Program-made: the position numbers and the translations under genes | The notes under the pieces: model-generated | Told to the model about the DNA's origin: nothing | Seen by the model: only the letters and a program-made list of their open reading frames with translations | Database searches by the model: none | From: Cordilura impudica | Taxonomy: Eukaryota > Arthropoda > Insecta > Diptera > Scathophagidae | Assembly (NCBI GenBank): GCA_963682025.1 | Contig: OY821520.1 | Location: forward strand, 89,763,670-89,827,669 | Direction: 5' to 3' | Length of the DNA: 64,000 nt | Part shown: piece after piece, positions 43,851 to 56,091 of the stretch | Position numbering within the stretch: position 1 is the first letter of the stretch | How the letters are laid out: each line of letters begins with the position of its first letter

Positions 43851-46244
43851 TAAAAATATGTTTGTTTACAATAGGAACGTAAAATGGACTTGCGATTTAA
43901 TGTAATATCACATTTTTTGTTCCAAATGTTAACTGTAAAAATACATAAATATTGAGCATGGCATTTCTTGCAATTTGGCCATTTTCCTTTAATCTCAAAT
44001 AATATTCGCTAAACTATTTCTTCGTATTATAACAGGTTATATTGGAAATGTTTTAAGACACCCTTATCAAGGGATGTACTATAGTGTTCACTGTTATCGA
44101 CCTTGGTCAAAATATTTTATCCCACATGTTTGAGTAAAAAGTATACATAAATAAAATATATGTGTTTGATTTTTTTTTTTTCTTCTTTAATAATTAATTT
44201 TTTTTTAAATATTTTCCCTAGCTTTAGTTAGAAACCAAAACTATATAAATTTCTCTAAATTGAAACATGTTTGCATTATAACTCTTAACCTGGTCTGTAA
44301 GGAAATTAAATAATTCCCATTTTACATTATTTTTGTAACAATCATAATAAATTATTCGTTGTAGGAATTTATAATATTAAGTTAAAGAATTAAATTTGGA
44401 AAAGAATAAAGATATAAATATTACAAAAATTAAATATTTTTTAAAGTAGGATATTTTTGAAAATTAATAAATATGCTACAAAAGGTTATATAAAAGAAGA
44501 AGAAATTTGCATTAATTCTTAACAAAAAAGTGTTTTTTTTATGATTATGCATAGTTAATCAATTCATCAGCAAATATTCCTAAAGCCGAAAAAATTTAAG
44601 TTAATATATTTCATATTTATTTAAAACATATATGCAATATTTAAAACAGTCTTCATTATAATAAAATATTTTTTTTTTATTACTAAAACCAATTAAAGAG
44701 AAATATCTCTGTGTTTCATTCACATAGCTGCCATCTAAAGTGTGGAAAACCCTTTACTGACAAAGTTTCAAATTCTTTCTCAACCTTTATCGTTTTATTA
44801 TAATGTTTACATATTGTTTTATTCAACATACTTATACAAGTAGAATGAGGCTGCTGCATGCTTTCACATAATTATAACTTTTTATTACACATTTGGACAT
44901 TGTGTTGCTTTGTTGGCGATGAATACAGCTCAAAAATATTTATTATAATTTTGTAAAGCTGTTATTACTGCTTACTTTCTTATATGTATATTATTTTATA
45001 TGGCATTGTGTTAAAGCTTTAATCAAGCTTAAAATGTAAAAGTTTATGACTTTACATACACAACCTTATAACTATGTTCATACATATGGTAGGTAATAAA
45101 AGGAAATTGCCATATTGTTACTTATATTTTTGCGTTTTTTTTTTTTTGTTGTTGTTGTTATTACATTTTTTGTCAGAGTAGAAAAAACAATATAACAAAC
45201 AATTGTATAAAGCGAAACATATCTGTAGATACATGTACATATATATATTTATAAAACAATGCAATACATATGTATGTATCTATTTTGTTGTTTGTATATA
45301 CATATATAGTTTAATACTATGCTTTTGTGCAAAATATTCATAGTAGTGTATATACTCGTATATGCAAAAAAAACCAATGTATGATACATGATAACATGAG
45401 TTTATATGGAGCAACAGACAACACGCAAATACACTGCAATGTTAACATGTATAATAATCAACCAAGCAACATCACTGAAGCATACATTTATGTGCACAAA
45501 CAAACACGCATGCACACGTATGTAAAATTTTTTTTTTTTATATGTTTATAAGTATGCATACATACATAGAATTCAATATGGGAATGGTAGTAAGGATTTA
45601 AGGCACTAGGCTAATGAAGAATTATGGTTCATCGTGTATAAAAATGTATTAACAGAGTACACGAGCAAAAAGTTGAGAACAAAACATATTAAGCAATAAA
45701 GTAAAAACATATCTCTTTGTTATAGGCATGTAAAAACAAATTTTCAGTTTTAAAATAAGTCAATTAAATTAATTAAAATCTTTAATTTAAAAAAAAAAAA
45801 TATTATTTTACGTACTAAAATGCATAGCGACAGTAAAAATATTATCGTAGCACTATATCACGACTTATCAACAATGCAAAAAAGGAAAACTTAAATTTCT
45901 GATCGATTAAGCTACAATCTAACTACAATTTGAAATATTTACATTATTTACATTATGTCAACAAAATGAAAATAACGTCAATAATGCGAATTTATGGTTT
46001 ATTAAGCAAAGAATTACATAATTTAATTGTTTACATAATTTACTCTATGTCAACAATAGGTAAAAAATTTAAAATCGTTTAAAAAATCGATTACTATACA
46101 CTATTTATTACAAAATAATGAAAAAGTTATTAATTTTGAAATTTTTCTAAACATATGGCCAAAAAAGTACAATAGGGGATTCCGAAAAGTTTTCTGATAT
46201 ATAAGAGCACTAAGACAAATTTATTTAAAGATTCTTTAATTATC
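43851..46244. other. Ten-a: AT-rich teneurin intron sequence
   Basis: No coding or bounded mobile element was recognised. There are short TA/CATA runs at about 45235-45310. From about 45930 to 46080 it contains one unit of a dispersed motif (ACATTATTTACATTATGTCA) that recurs near 49545 and 49890. Confidence 0.55.
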
Positions 46245-46610
46245 CTAGCAGATTCCAGCCCTCGAAATTCGAGTGCAAATTCTAAGGAATTTTATTACTT
46301 TATTAAACAAAGACCCTAAGGGTATGCTAATCAATTATAGCCAATTCACAAATCAACACAAAAAACACTTATTTTTATTACAAACACATTAAGAAATTTA
46401 ATAAACACACACATAGCATTGTATAGTTTTATGTATGTGTTAGTAGCAACTCTTAATGCAATTTACTCAAAATAAAGAAAAAAATTTAAAAATCTGCAAA
46501 ATGGGTAAAAAGAAATGCCTCTCAAATAATATACGTTTGGTCAAGATCGGGATAAAACGGTAGAAAAAACATCGGTCACAAGAAATAGCCTAGCCTATTA
46601 ATATTATAGA
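46245..46610 (-). mobile_element. Helitron-like non-autonomous element, copy 2
   Basis: It matches the repeat at 16975-17341 along its length. On the minus strand it starts TCTATAATATTAATAGGCTA and ends CTCGAATTTCGAGGGCTGG then AATCTG and CTAG. The base after CTAG is G here instead of the usual T. It shares TATACGTTTGGTCAAGATCG-type phrases with copy 1. Confidence 0.6.
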
Positions 46611-46889
46611 TATTTTTTGTCCTGCTGTAGTATTTTACTAATAAACTATAAAATTTTTCTGATATTTCTTATTTATTTCATTCAGCTACAATATAGCAAC
46701 AGATGAGCAAAAAAAAATTAAATATTTTATAAAAATAATACAGACTTTAAATACAGTTACAAACATAATCGTTAGAGTTTAAATAAGTCTTTATTCTTCT
46801 TTAGTAACATTTACAGTATCGGATAAGTCAATTAAAGCATAGAGTATGTTCATATCGTTGTAAATACTGTGGAACACATCGAAATTGGT

Positions 46890-48760
46890 AAAATTTTATT
46901 TTTGAAAATTCAGGTAAACAGGCTCAAAAGCTCGAAGTTGCCTGTTATGAATATTTGTACATATTTTACAAACAACACAATTAGGATAAATTTTACTATG
47001 AACTAAGTTGAGTAAGAATGTTATAATATATATATTATTGCCGGATGACTGCGATACGTTGGGAGACTCAATTCTGCATTCCAGCCAAGATATCGTAGGC
47101 AAAATAGCAAGAATTGTTTCAAAATTAATGATAGTTTTTTGATGAAGACATTGTACTGTGACCTGACCAAGGACATGAATAGATTTTTTTTCAAGTAAGG
47201 ATCATTAAATTCTTTTTCCCAATGGTTTCTAAAGAATAAAACACCATTTGCCTTATTTACAATCATTGTTAGATAATAATTAAAACTTATGCCGTTCTCT
47301 TTTCTTACAAAAAATGCAGCACTTTAGTTGCACTTTTTGCGAAAAGTGTATTTTTTTATCTTATATATTAATTGGAAGGTCTCAAAGAGCTGTGTTCATA
47401 AAATTAAAAAAAAAATAAAAATTATTGTCCTCTTTGAAGTCATAGGGTAAAAATATTCAAAATAGAGGAACAATGGGAAATATTCTAACACTATTACCTT
47501 AAAAACGTCAATGGCTGCAATTTTTTGCGATTTGCGAGGGCTCGACTTTGAGACCTTTCGATTGATGTATAATATAAGGTAGCTTTTAATTCAGAATATA
47601 TAGAAAAATACACTTTTCGTAAAAAGTGCAAATAAAGTGCGACATTTTTTGTCAGAAAAGAAAACGGCATTAGTCTTTTTCGAAGTAAACTTCTAGTTTT
47701 GTGTCACGGATGACATAGCCTTGCGAAGACGGCAAATGTCTAGAGAAGGTAAAAAAATTACAGTTTTTAAGATTTAATTACATAAAGTCCATCAGACTGG
47801 TGACGTATATTCTCTGCATCTTGAATGGATAGATCCAAGGAGACTCCACTGAGGGACACCAGAAGTAACATTTATAATTTCTATTTAGAGTTATTAAAGA
47901 TTACACATTGCTTATGATGTTTTAAGTACGACCGAATCCATTTTAGGAAGTTGCCAGAGAATCGAATAATATCAAGCTTCGCTAGCAGTAGATTAGGCTG
48001 AATTTATCAAAAGTTTTACTAAACTCTGTGTATATAACATCAGTTTGTTTATTTTTGCATAATCCAGAATTTATATAGGAAGTAAATTCCATTAGATTAG
48101 TAATCGAAGACCGTCTTTTGCAAAAATCATGTTGAGATGGTGATAGAATTGATGACATTTCATGTGCTAGTATAACAATTATAATTTTCTCAAAAAGTTT
48201 TGGTATAACATTTAGTTTTGCAATTGCTCTATAATTAATAGCATCACTGCGGCTATCAGATTTATAGGGTGTAAAAATAAACACTTTGGAAAGAAACCAA
48301 ATCCGAGATAGTTATTATATATGAGAGATAACGAGGTAGCCAATATTTCAGCACAATTTATTAAGCTGCAGCTAGGAATACCATCTGGACCCCGATTAAA
48401 TGAACTTTTCATACTTCTTAGACTCTTCATAACAGTCAACACGTCTGAAATATTAATCGAAGTCAGCCTTTGAATAACAGAAGGATATCGTGTGCTATTT
48501 AACATCGTTGTGCAAAATGTGGACGCAAAGAATTCAGCAAAAAGATTTGCGATATCAACATCATTTTAAAAGACCATACCATTACTTTCATAGTATTTGG
48601 ATGTGATGTAATTTTACGTTTAGAATTTACAAAGTTGTAAATCATTTTTGGATGGTTTCTAACATCTGAATTCATTTTACATTTTTTATGGAGCTTTTTT
48701 TTTCCGATTTTTCAACAATGCTAGTAGCTTGTATTCCACGGAGGAGCATTTGCTTTAGTC
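46890..48760 (-). pseudogene. LINE reverse transcriptase relic, interrupted by a MITE
   Basis: The minus strand gives, with many shifts: HKKCKMNSDVRNHPKMIYNF (near 48680); DVDIANLFAEFFASTFCTT-like sequence; VLTVMKSLRSMKSSFNRGPD and GIPSCSLINCAEILATSLSL (to about 48350). FIFTPYKSDSRSDAINYRAI and AKLNVIPKLFEKIIIVILAH follow, then SPSQHDFCKRRSSITNLMEF and DVIYTEFSKTFD (near 48010). VTSGVPQWSLLGS lies near 47860 and YNVFIKKLSLILKQFLLF near 47150. These are the RT fingers and palm of a Jockey-like LINE; the YxDD box was not found. The MITE at 47286-47673 splits the C-terminal part. Dead. Confidence 0.75.
47286..47673. mobile_element. MITE inserted in the LINE relic
   Basis: The left end CTTATGCCGTTCTCTTTTCT and the reversed right end CTAATGCCGTTTTCTTTTCT start arms of about 75 bp that share ACAAAAAATG, GCACTTT and GCGAAAAGTGTATTTTT. 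It is about 388 bp, non-coding, with no obvious target duplication. Confidence 0.75.
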
Positions 48761-48897
48761 ATTTTTATTAAAAGAACAGTTTTCGTTATATGAAACAAAA
48801 ATAAATCGTTGAAAATGATTATTTTAATAGATGACATTATTTATACCATGTAAACAAAAAGCAATTAACATCAATAATAGTAATTTAAGGAAGATTA

Positions 48898-48998
48898 TGC
48901 AAAACAAAAACAAATAATATAATTAATATTATAATTAATATATAATTATATTATATATATATAATTATAATTATAATTAATATAATTAATATTATTTG
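48898..48998. repeat. AT-only imperfect palindrome
   Basis: AAAACAAATAATATAATTAATA and its mirror flank a TATATA core, giving nearly 100 bp of self-complementary DNA next to the MITE that begins at 48999. It could extrude as a cruciform. Confidence 0.6.
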
Positions 48999-49477
48999 TT
49001 TTGGGCTATGATGGTTAGCTTATAAATTTTAAATAAAATAAATTAAAACAAAATTTATTTCATCTCCACTCTACGTTTCGCTGACGGTTTTTCAACTTCA
49101 TCAGGAGTGTGTAAAAATTTTTTTATATTAATTTGTGGCGACAAATTTTAGTTATTATAATTTTAAAACTCTGATTTTTTTATATTTATTTTGACTATTT
49201 TATTTAATTATATTAAAATTGTGTCGTGACGTCCATTTTTTTATCTTTAAATTTATTAAATAATAATAACCTGTCAATATAAGTTTGGATTAATCTTAAG
49301 TTTATTGTTATTATTTATTATTATTATTTATTATATTGTGACTAATATAACATTATGTTGATATGTTGTTTTATTTTAATTTTTTGTCGCCAGAAATTAA
49401 TAATCAAAAAAATGTTATACACTCCTTTTTTTATTTATTTTATTTAAAATTTAAAAGCTGGCCATCGTAGCCCAAAA
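48999..49477. mobile_element. MITE with long inverted arms (TTTTGGGCTACGATGG)
   Basis: The left end TTTTGGGCTATGATGGTTAG and the reversed right end TTTTGGGCTACGATGGCCAG continue into arms of about 170 bp that share AAATTTTAAATAAAATAAAT, AGGAGTGT and GGCGACAAA. The left arm includes CACTCTACGTTTCGCTGACG. Non-coding, about 479 bp; target duplication unclear. Confidence 0.75.
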
Positions 49478-51383
49478 GAAATCACATAAACTCAAGAAAA
49501 CTGGTCATAAAACAATTCTAAAATAATATAATTGTTTACGTTATTTACAATATAGTGTATAAAATAGGTAAAAGATGTAAAAGCGTCAACAAGAACACAC
49601 AGTAAATGTCTCAAATATATGTTAAAAATTTTAAATTTAATCACCAACATAATGACATCTGAACATAAAGTATTTAAGTCCTACAAATTTGTTAAAAGTT
49701 TATAAACTACTGTTTGAAAAGTTAAAAGAAAATATTTTTTTTATATATAAAAAATGTGTTTGTTTCATTTTCCAAAGTTACCTAACATTTAGTTTATAAA
49801 AACTGATGACATTCTTTACACTATGTAAGCAACAAACAGTTAACGTCAATTGTGGTAATTAAGGTTTGATTAGCGAAATAAAAATCGATAATTTTATTGT
49901 TGACATTATTTACAACATAGTGTAAACAATAGGTAAAGATTGTTAAATCATTTTAAATAACGCACACTATAAAATAACGCACAAATACATATTAAAAATT
50001 TTAAATTTGTTCAATATCTTAACAAAAAGTCTGCAACCCTAAAAACTTGCTGTTTGAAAAGCTACAAAAAATGTTTTTATTTAATTCTCTAAAGCTACCT
50101 AACATTTAATTTATAAAATAAGTGGCACCTCTTATTTTCCTTTTTTAATTGTTATACTTTGTTGGTGGTATAGTTACAACATAATTTATAATTAAAGGGC
50201 ATTCAGTATCAAAATTAATATACATAGTTATATCCTTTCAGTATTCTATTAATGCTCTAGCTCCCTCTGGTTTTAATACACACATTTATGCGAGTATATT
50301 TTAAACTTTTTTTTGTTTAATTTTCTAATGCAATATTATATACGTGACGGTATAATAGAAAAGTTTTTACAATGGTATTCTTGTGGTATTTTCGCGTCTT
50401 GCTTTTATTATTATTATTTTTTTTTTTTTTTTTTTTTTTGTAAATTTCTTAAAGTTCCCCTTCCCTCTGTCGAACGCACACATATTTATGTAAGTTTTTC
50501 TATAAATTGTTTATTCTATATATGTGTACACAAACATATTGGATTTCAATTAAAAAACTTTTTAATATTCTTTATGTGAGAAAACAACGAACAACGCTAT
50601 AAGACATTATTACATAAGTTTGCTATATACGAAAGAATAAGCTAAATATTGTGAAATATTTATATAATTTATGTGAACTTTAGTAATTAATAAATATGAG
50701 TTTTATATATATTTTTTTAAGTTTAGAAGATATAAGTAAATGGAGGAAAAGCTATAATCGCCTTTAACCCTGATCAACATTATCATTAGCATTTCTGAAT
50801 AACTGTGGTACTAGGAATGAGGAATCAAAAGTATCAATGAAAAGAATTGGATTAATTTCTAATGCGGACTTATTTCTATAGCACCATCAGTTTTACACGA
50901 ACCAGATGGTGTATGGTCTCTGTATAACTGAGACAGACAAAGTTGAATTATCAAAAAAAAAAAATACTTAAATAATTTTATAAATTTATTGTGATTAAAA
51001 AAAAAATTAATTCTAAAATCAAAAAATTAATAAGACACAATGTGTGCAGCAATATCATTATAATACAATAAACGGACATGTGAGGAAACAAAAATTTTAA
51101 ATAATGTTTTGGATTTCATTAGAGCATTTTTGAAATATTTAAGAATGATTAATTGTTCTATGGAACAACTGTAAATCATAAACACCCTTAAGTACATTGC
51201 CATATTTATAGAATGAGGTATCCCATCCTCATTATAAATCAAAATGGCAGATATCTGAAACTAGAGACCAAATGGAGGAAAAGATCTTCCGAAATTTTTC
51301 ATTTTGTAATATTGTACTCATTTTAAAGGGCTTCAAAACTAAAATGCGTTATATGAAAATATATGAGAATATATATAAAAATA
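49478..51383. other. Ten-a: AT-rich intron with dispersed repeat units
   Basis: Two related units lie at about 49545-49800 and 49845-50120. Each has ACATTATTTACAA(C)ATAGTG-like sequence, then AATAGGTAAA, ATATGTTAAAAATTTTAAAT or a close variant, and TACCTAACATTTA. Similar pieces occur near 45930 and 48830. No genes were recognised; a poly(T) run lies near 50420. Confidence 0.55.
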
Positions 51384-52632
51384 CAGGGTGGCCCAAAATT
51401 AACGAAATAATTATAATAATTATAAAAATTTTTTTTTAATACCGTTTATAAATGGGGAATATTTTTAGTTTAGTTATGAAAAATAATATCTCGCAAGTGG
51501 TGGCCATTTTCTGTTTCGTAAATTCGTGCTCTTTCCAACACATTTTCCATAACCTTTTGCAAACTTCAGGTGTTATGTTGTTTATTTCGTCGAGTATATT
51601 GCTTTTTAATTGCTGGATGGTTCTAGGCTTATTAATGTAGACCTCTCCTTTCAAGTAACTCCGAAGAAAACAGTCTGGAGCGGTTAAATCCGGTGAACGC
51701 GGAGGCCAATTAAAATCACTTGTACGCGAAATAATTCGTTCACCAAAGATGTCCGTAAAAGAGCCATTGTGTCCCTTGCAGTGTGCGCTGTGGCTCCATC
51801 TTGTTGGAACCATACTTGTAGATGGTTTTCCATGGCTGGCCTTAAAAGATTTTCCAACATTGTCCGATATCTGACACCATTGCCGGAAACGGCGACCCCG
51901 TGTTCATTTTCAAAAAAATAAGGACCATTTATCCCTTCCGATGAAACACCGCACCAAACCGTACACTAAGGTGGGTGTAGTTCTAGCCATTGAACTACTC
52001 TCGGATATTCCGTAGCCCATATCCTGCAGTTTTGCTTATTAACGAACCCACTTAATTGGAGATGGGCTTCGTCGCTCATAATTAAATTATGAATAAAATT
52101 ATGATTTTCTTCTGCTTTTGCCGGAAAAAAACTGCATAATCAAGTCGTTGCTGGTAACCTGTCGGTTTCAATTGTTAGACAAGCTGAATCTTGTATGGAA
52201 ACATTCCATACATGCCTCGTAAGAGGACAAGTTGTGTCGAACGTCTCGTGGTTGCTGTTTCTCCATCTTCCCGAATACTCCTCCGTACCAGTTCAATATT
52301 GCAATCCGTGTGCACCGTTCGTCCTCTGCCAGCACCAGGAAGGTTCCTTACTGCCCCTTGTTATCGAAAATTTGCAACTAGACGGTTTACTGTTGACTCT
52401 GAGGGTCCAAACCTCACATTGAAATTACGACGATATGCACGCTGAGTCAAAACAATGGATCGTTGATTTGAAAAATAAAGCTCAAAAATTTGGGCACGTT
52501 GTTCAATTGAGTACTGCTCCATTTTAAATTCTCCAAGTCTTCTTTACAAAATACTGAAAAGAAAAAAAAAAGAAAAATTAATCAAAAATTTATAAGCAAT
52601 TCAAACCTCTTCGTTAATTTTGGGCCACCCTG
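51384..52632 (-). mobile_element. mariner-like transposon
   Basis: The ends CAGGGTGGCCCAAAATTAAC (left) and its reverse complement at the right (ending 52632) are near-perfect inverted repeats extending to GAA. TA dinucleotides flank both ends (51382-51383 and 52633-52634). The 1.25-kb length and a single minus-strand transposase fit mariner/IS630 elements. Confidence 0.92.
51436..52522 (-). pseudogene. mariner-like transposase, decayed
   Basis: It starts at ATG 52522: MEQYSIEQRAQIFELYFSNQ, then a helix-turn-helix-like stretch VLTQRAYRRNFNVRFGPSES ending in a stop after RLVANFR. RRSIREDGETATTRRSTQLV follows, and after a shift MSDEAHLQLSGFVNKQNCRI with the first catalytic Asp (SDEAH). Then GVSSEGINGPYFFENEHGVA, and WFQQDGATAHTARDTMALLR with the second Asp. 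After another shift PPRSPDLTAPDCFLRSYLKG supplies the third Asp, and YINKPRTIQQLKSNILDEIN leads to the C-terminus. The order D...D...D fits mariner (DDxD). About 360 residues originally, normal length. Several stops and shifts, so inactive. Confidence 0.88.
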
Positions 52633-53522
52633 TATATGGTAGTTCAAGCCATACCGTTAAATGATGAATTTTTCATCTTTAATAAAGAAGTAAGTTTTTC
52701 TGCAGCGTATTTTTCAACGCTTAAGAAGACAAAAATCTGGTATTTATTACCGCATATGGAAGGCATGAACATAACCATTTTTTTCTGAAAAAAAATTAAG
52801 AAAATCAAAAGATATTGGGGTATAAATTTCTAATGATAATATGATATAATATCGAAACCAATGATTTTAACAAGATTCTTCTCAAATATTAAAATATATT
52901 CTTTGCAAATGTGATAACATTTGCAAAATCGAAGCACTTTCCAGAAGAAAACGACAATAAAACTATTTGTTTCAAAGAGTTCATGTGTGATGTAAATAAA
53001 TGTTTTCATATTTAATGTAAAAAGACGATTTTTTATGGGAACAAACAAAAATTTTATTAGCTCTTAACTAATAAAAATAGAAGGAAGAAATTTCGGAGGG
53101 GGTATACAACATATTTATGTACTCAATATTATTTTTCGAAAGAATTTATTAAAAACATTGGCAAGTTAAAATCTTTTTATCCTTATTAAAACAAACTTAA
53201 AACATGTATGTAAGTGTTAAATTTGGCTATGCCGAATCTTTGATACCCACCAGTTGGGCTTTAAGTTTTCATTGACATTAGGCTTTATTTCACCGTTTAT
53301 AACAACTGTCAGCAAAATATTAGAAAAAGTAAACATTTCCATAAAATTAATATATAATCAAGAATTTTTAGTGACATACATATAATAATAGTTTTCGAAA
53401 AGTAAAAAGTTTTGTGAAATCGTATTTACATGCTGAGATGAATAGTATTCTTGTGTACACTCAAGCAATTTTATGCATTTGAGTTAACGTTTTATAAGAT
53501 TTTTCTATTCCATTTGTATCAG
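52633..53522. other. Ten-a: AT-rich intron sequence
   Basis: Nothing recognisable apart from the isolated phrase CTATGCCGAATCTTTGATAC near 53228, which may be a scrap of another dispersed repeat. Confidence 0.5.
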
Positions 53523-54190
53523 ATATGATACCTTATACCATGGTTTAGGGACTCTATCACTTTGGTCCAACTAATCGGATATAGAAATAAGCATAAACCA
53601 TATTTAAGTGCCATTGTTATTAATTTTTTTTGGCTGCAGATATGAAAAATTTCATATCGGGTGCTATATATGTATATGGGGAATAGGTTTGAAAAAATAT
53701 ACACAAACCAAATTTGAAATATTTTTGTTTTTTGATAGATTTAGGTGAAGATCGGGAAGCAGCTCTATATGGGGCGTATAGAACTATGATATAGGAATTT
53801 TTTTTGCACTACTTATTTACGGATACAATAAATTCATACAAACCCAATTTGACTAAGATCTATGTGATAGTTTAGATCTTATAAAAATTTATTTCGATTT
53901 CATTGGGTCATTTGTATGGGGACTAGGTATGAATTTGGACTGATTTTCACCAATTTCAACAGCATTCATTCTCTGGCCGATAAAAACTTACATGCCAAAT
54001 TTCATCAAATTATATTCATATTTGCGACTTGTAGTTTGATTACAAGGTTTACATGGACACACAGACGGACGGACGGAAGGACGGACATCGCTAAAACGAC
54101 TCAGAAAATGATTTACGTCAAATATTTTTGGTAGTAAGAAACACCAGCACAAAGTCAGTATACCCAAACTACATAGTGGTATAGGGTATA
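53523..54190 (-). repeat. Helentron/DINE-like repeat, copy K (inverted)
   Basis: An inverted, nearly complete copy. GCTGCAGATATGAAAAATTT, GATCGGGAAGCAGCTCTATA, GACGGACGGACGGAAGGACG and the 5' end CCACTATGTAGTTTGGGTAT-like phrase (reversed) are all present. It ends GTGGTATAGGGTATAA at 54190. The hairpin end is missing. Confidence 0.75.
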
Positions 54191-54407
54191 AATAATATAA
54201 ATAAATATGTAGCAGAACTAAATATCAAAAATATTAAAGGAAAATAGTGATGTCCGTAAGATCGAAACGAACTGAGTGTTCGATTTTTTTTCAAAATCGA
54301 GTATTATAAAATCTATAAAAACAATTTTTATAATAACTTTATTGTTGTATCAAGTTTTTATAAGGTTAATATATCTTTTTGCGAAAATTTATATTATGTT
54401 GGAAGCG
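54191..54407. other. Short AT-rich spacer
   Basis: No features were recognised. Confidence 0.5.
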
Positions 54408-55142
54408 GAGATGTGTATACGTCTAGTAATTAAATATTTTTCATGGCACTTTTTTAAAATCAAACAAAGAGCATCATCTATACGAGTATATCACTTATAG
54501 CAAACAACTGCACGGACTCTGCTAATATAAATATATTTATTAATATTAATTATATCAACTGGGTAATTTTTCATTTCTTATTTTTAATTTTTTAATTTTT
54601 TATTTTTAATTTTTTATTTTTCATTCTCAGTTTCCATACATCATTTTTAGTTTTTAATTTTTCATTTTTTATTTTTCATTTTTCAATTTTTTATTTTTCA
54701 TTTTTGATTTTTCATTGTTCATTTTTCTTTTTTCATTTTTCATTTTCAGTTTCCATATTTGATTTTTAGTTTTTCGTTTTTTGTTTTTTATTTTTCATTT
54801 TTTATTTTTTATTTTTAATTTTTAATTTTTCATTTTTTATTTTTCATTTTTCATTTTTGACTTTTCATTGTTCATTTTCCTTTTTTTATTTTTCATGTTT
54901 AATTTTTTATTTTTCATTTTTTATTTTTCATTTTTCATTTATCATTTTTAATTTTTTATTTTTCATTTTTTAATATCCGTTTTTCATTTTTCATTTTCAA
55001 AAATGTTATTACATATCATAATTTTTTCACCGATACAATCATAAGCCACAACGATTTTGTTTTATGTCTTACGCTGTTTTTGTGATTGTATTGTGAAATA
55101 GATTTTTACCCCCCTGCGCGTATAGATGCTTACACATCAAAA
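54408..55142. mobile_element. Minisatellite-bearing repeat element, copy 2
   Basis: Same three-part layout as 42804-43638. The left flank starts GAGATGTGTATACGTCTAG and includes CTCTGCTAATATAAATATAT. About 440 bp of TTTTTCATTTTTTATTTTT-like units follow. The right flank has GTTATTACATATCATAA, TTACGCTGTTTTTGTGATTG and CCCCTGCGCGTATAGATGC. The internal array differs in length and phase from copy 1 while the flanks are conserved. Confidence 0.75.
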
Positions 55143-55509
55143 ATAAAAATAAATGGATAAAACCCGATTAACGAGTTTAGGGTCATTATCTGGGGGATTG
55201 AAAGTACTAGGCCAGTATAGTTTAGGGTTTGGTGTTCTCAGCCCAAACTTTTTTGTATACTTTTTATATTTTTTCATAATCTTGATGTTTTTTGCATAGT
55301 TTTCCAGCTATGACTCAAAAATTATTGATGATTTCTTACTTCATTCTGCTTATTCTTCAGATATAAACTCCTCAAAAATTTAATATTGTCCTTTGTTTTG
55401 GGATATAAGCAATATATATTCATTTATGATAATTTTAAATTAGCTGAGCCATTAAAAGATTCAGAAGAAAATAATAAATAATCATTTATTTATACTAGCA
55501 TTAAAAATA
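55143..55509. other. AT-rich spacer
   Basis: No recognised features; intron sequence. Confidence 0.5.
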
Positions 55510-56091
55510 AAACCTTTACTAAGGCCCGTTAATTCGGTAAGTAAATATTAGGCGAACTGTGCCACCTACTTCGTGGGCGGCTCCAACTCTACACAAAAAG
55601 TTGGTGGCGGCGTCAAATCGGTTGTAACTTGCATGACTTGTACTTCTCCAGACGTGGAGTACAGTCATACATATACACACACTTGGCAAATGCTACAAAC
55701 ACACTGATCGCAAATATAACAATAAATTCAGCTTTTCGTACACAAGAAATAAAACTTATAATAAAAATACAGGTACAACTAAAAAAATCATAATTATTTT
55801 AATAGTTTTTTTACATTTTCATTAATATCTCGTGACTTGTTAAACCGATTTCAATGATTTTAAATACCCGCCTTCTCAGAGTGTTAGTGAATAATAATTA
55901 TGAAAAATTACCAACCCAGCTAACCTATTGGGGGCGTGATAGTAATTTCCACAGACGGACAAACGGACAACGTCGCTTGTAATAGTGATCAAGAATATAT
56001 AATATTTTGGGGTTCAAATTTTTTTATTATTATTACAAATGGAATGGCATACTTATGAAATCCCCTGCGCACTGGTGTGAAGGGTATAAAA
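55510..56091 (-). repeat. Second Helentron/DINE-like family, inverted
   Basis: Reversed, it begins TTTATACCCTTCACACCAGT, has TATATTCTTGATCACTATTA, GTTGTCCGTTTGTCCGTCTG, ATCACGCCCCCAATAGG and later GCCGCCCACGAAGTAGGTGG. The combination of a TATACCC start, TTCTTGATCA, a GTCCGT block and a CACGCCC motif is very like dispersed repeats I recall from Drosophila, and differs clearly from the family of copies A-K. Confidence 0.55.

Noticed and set aside
52191..52445. Two overlapping + strand frames of 75-84 codons
   Set aside because: They are antisense to the N-terminal half of the mariner transposase.
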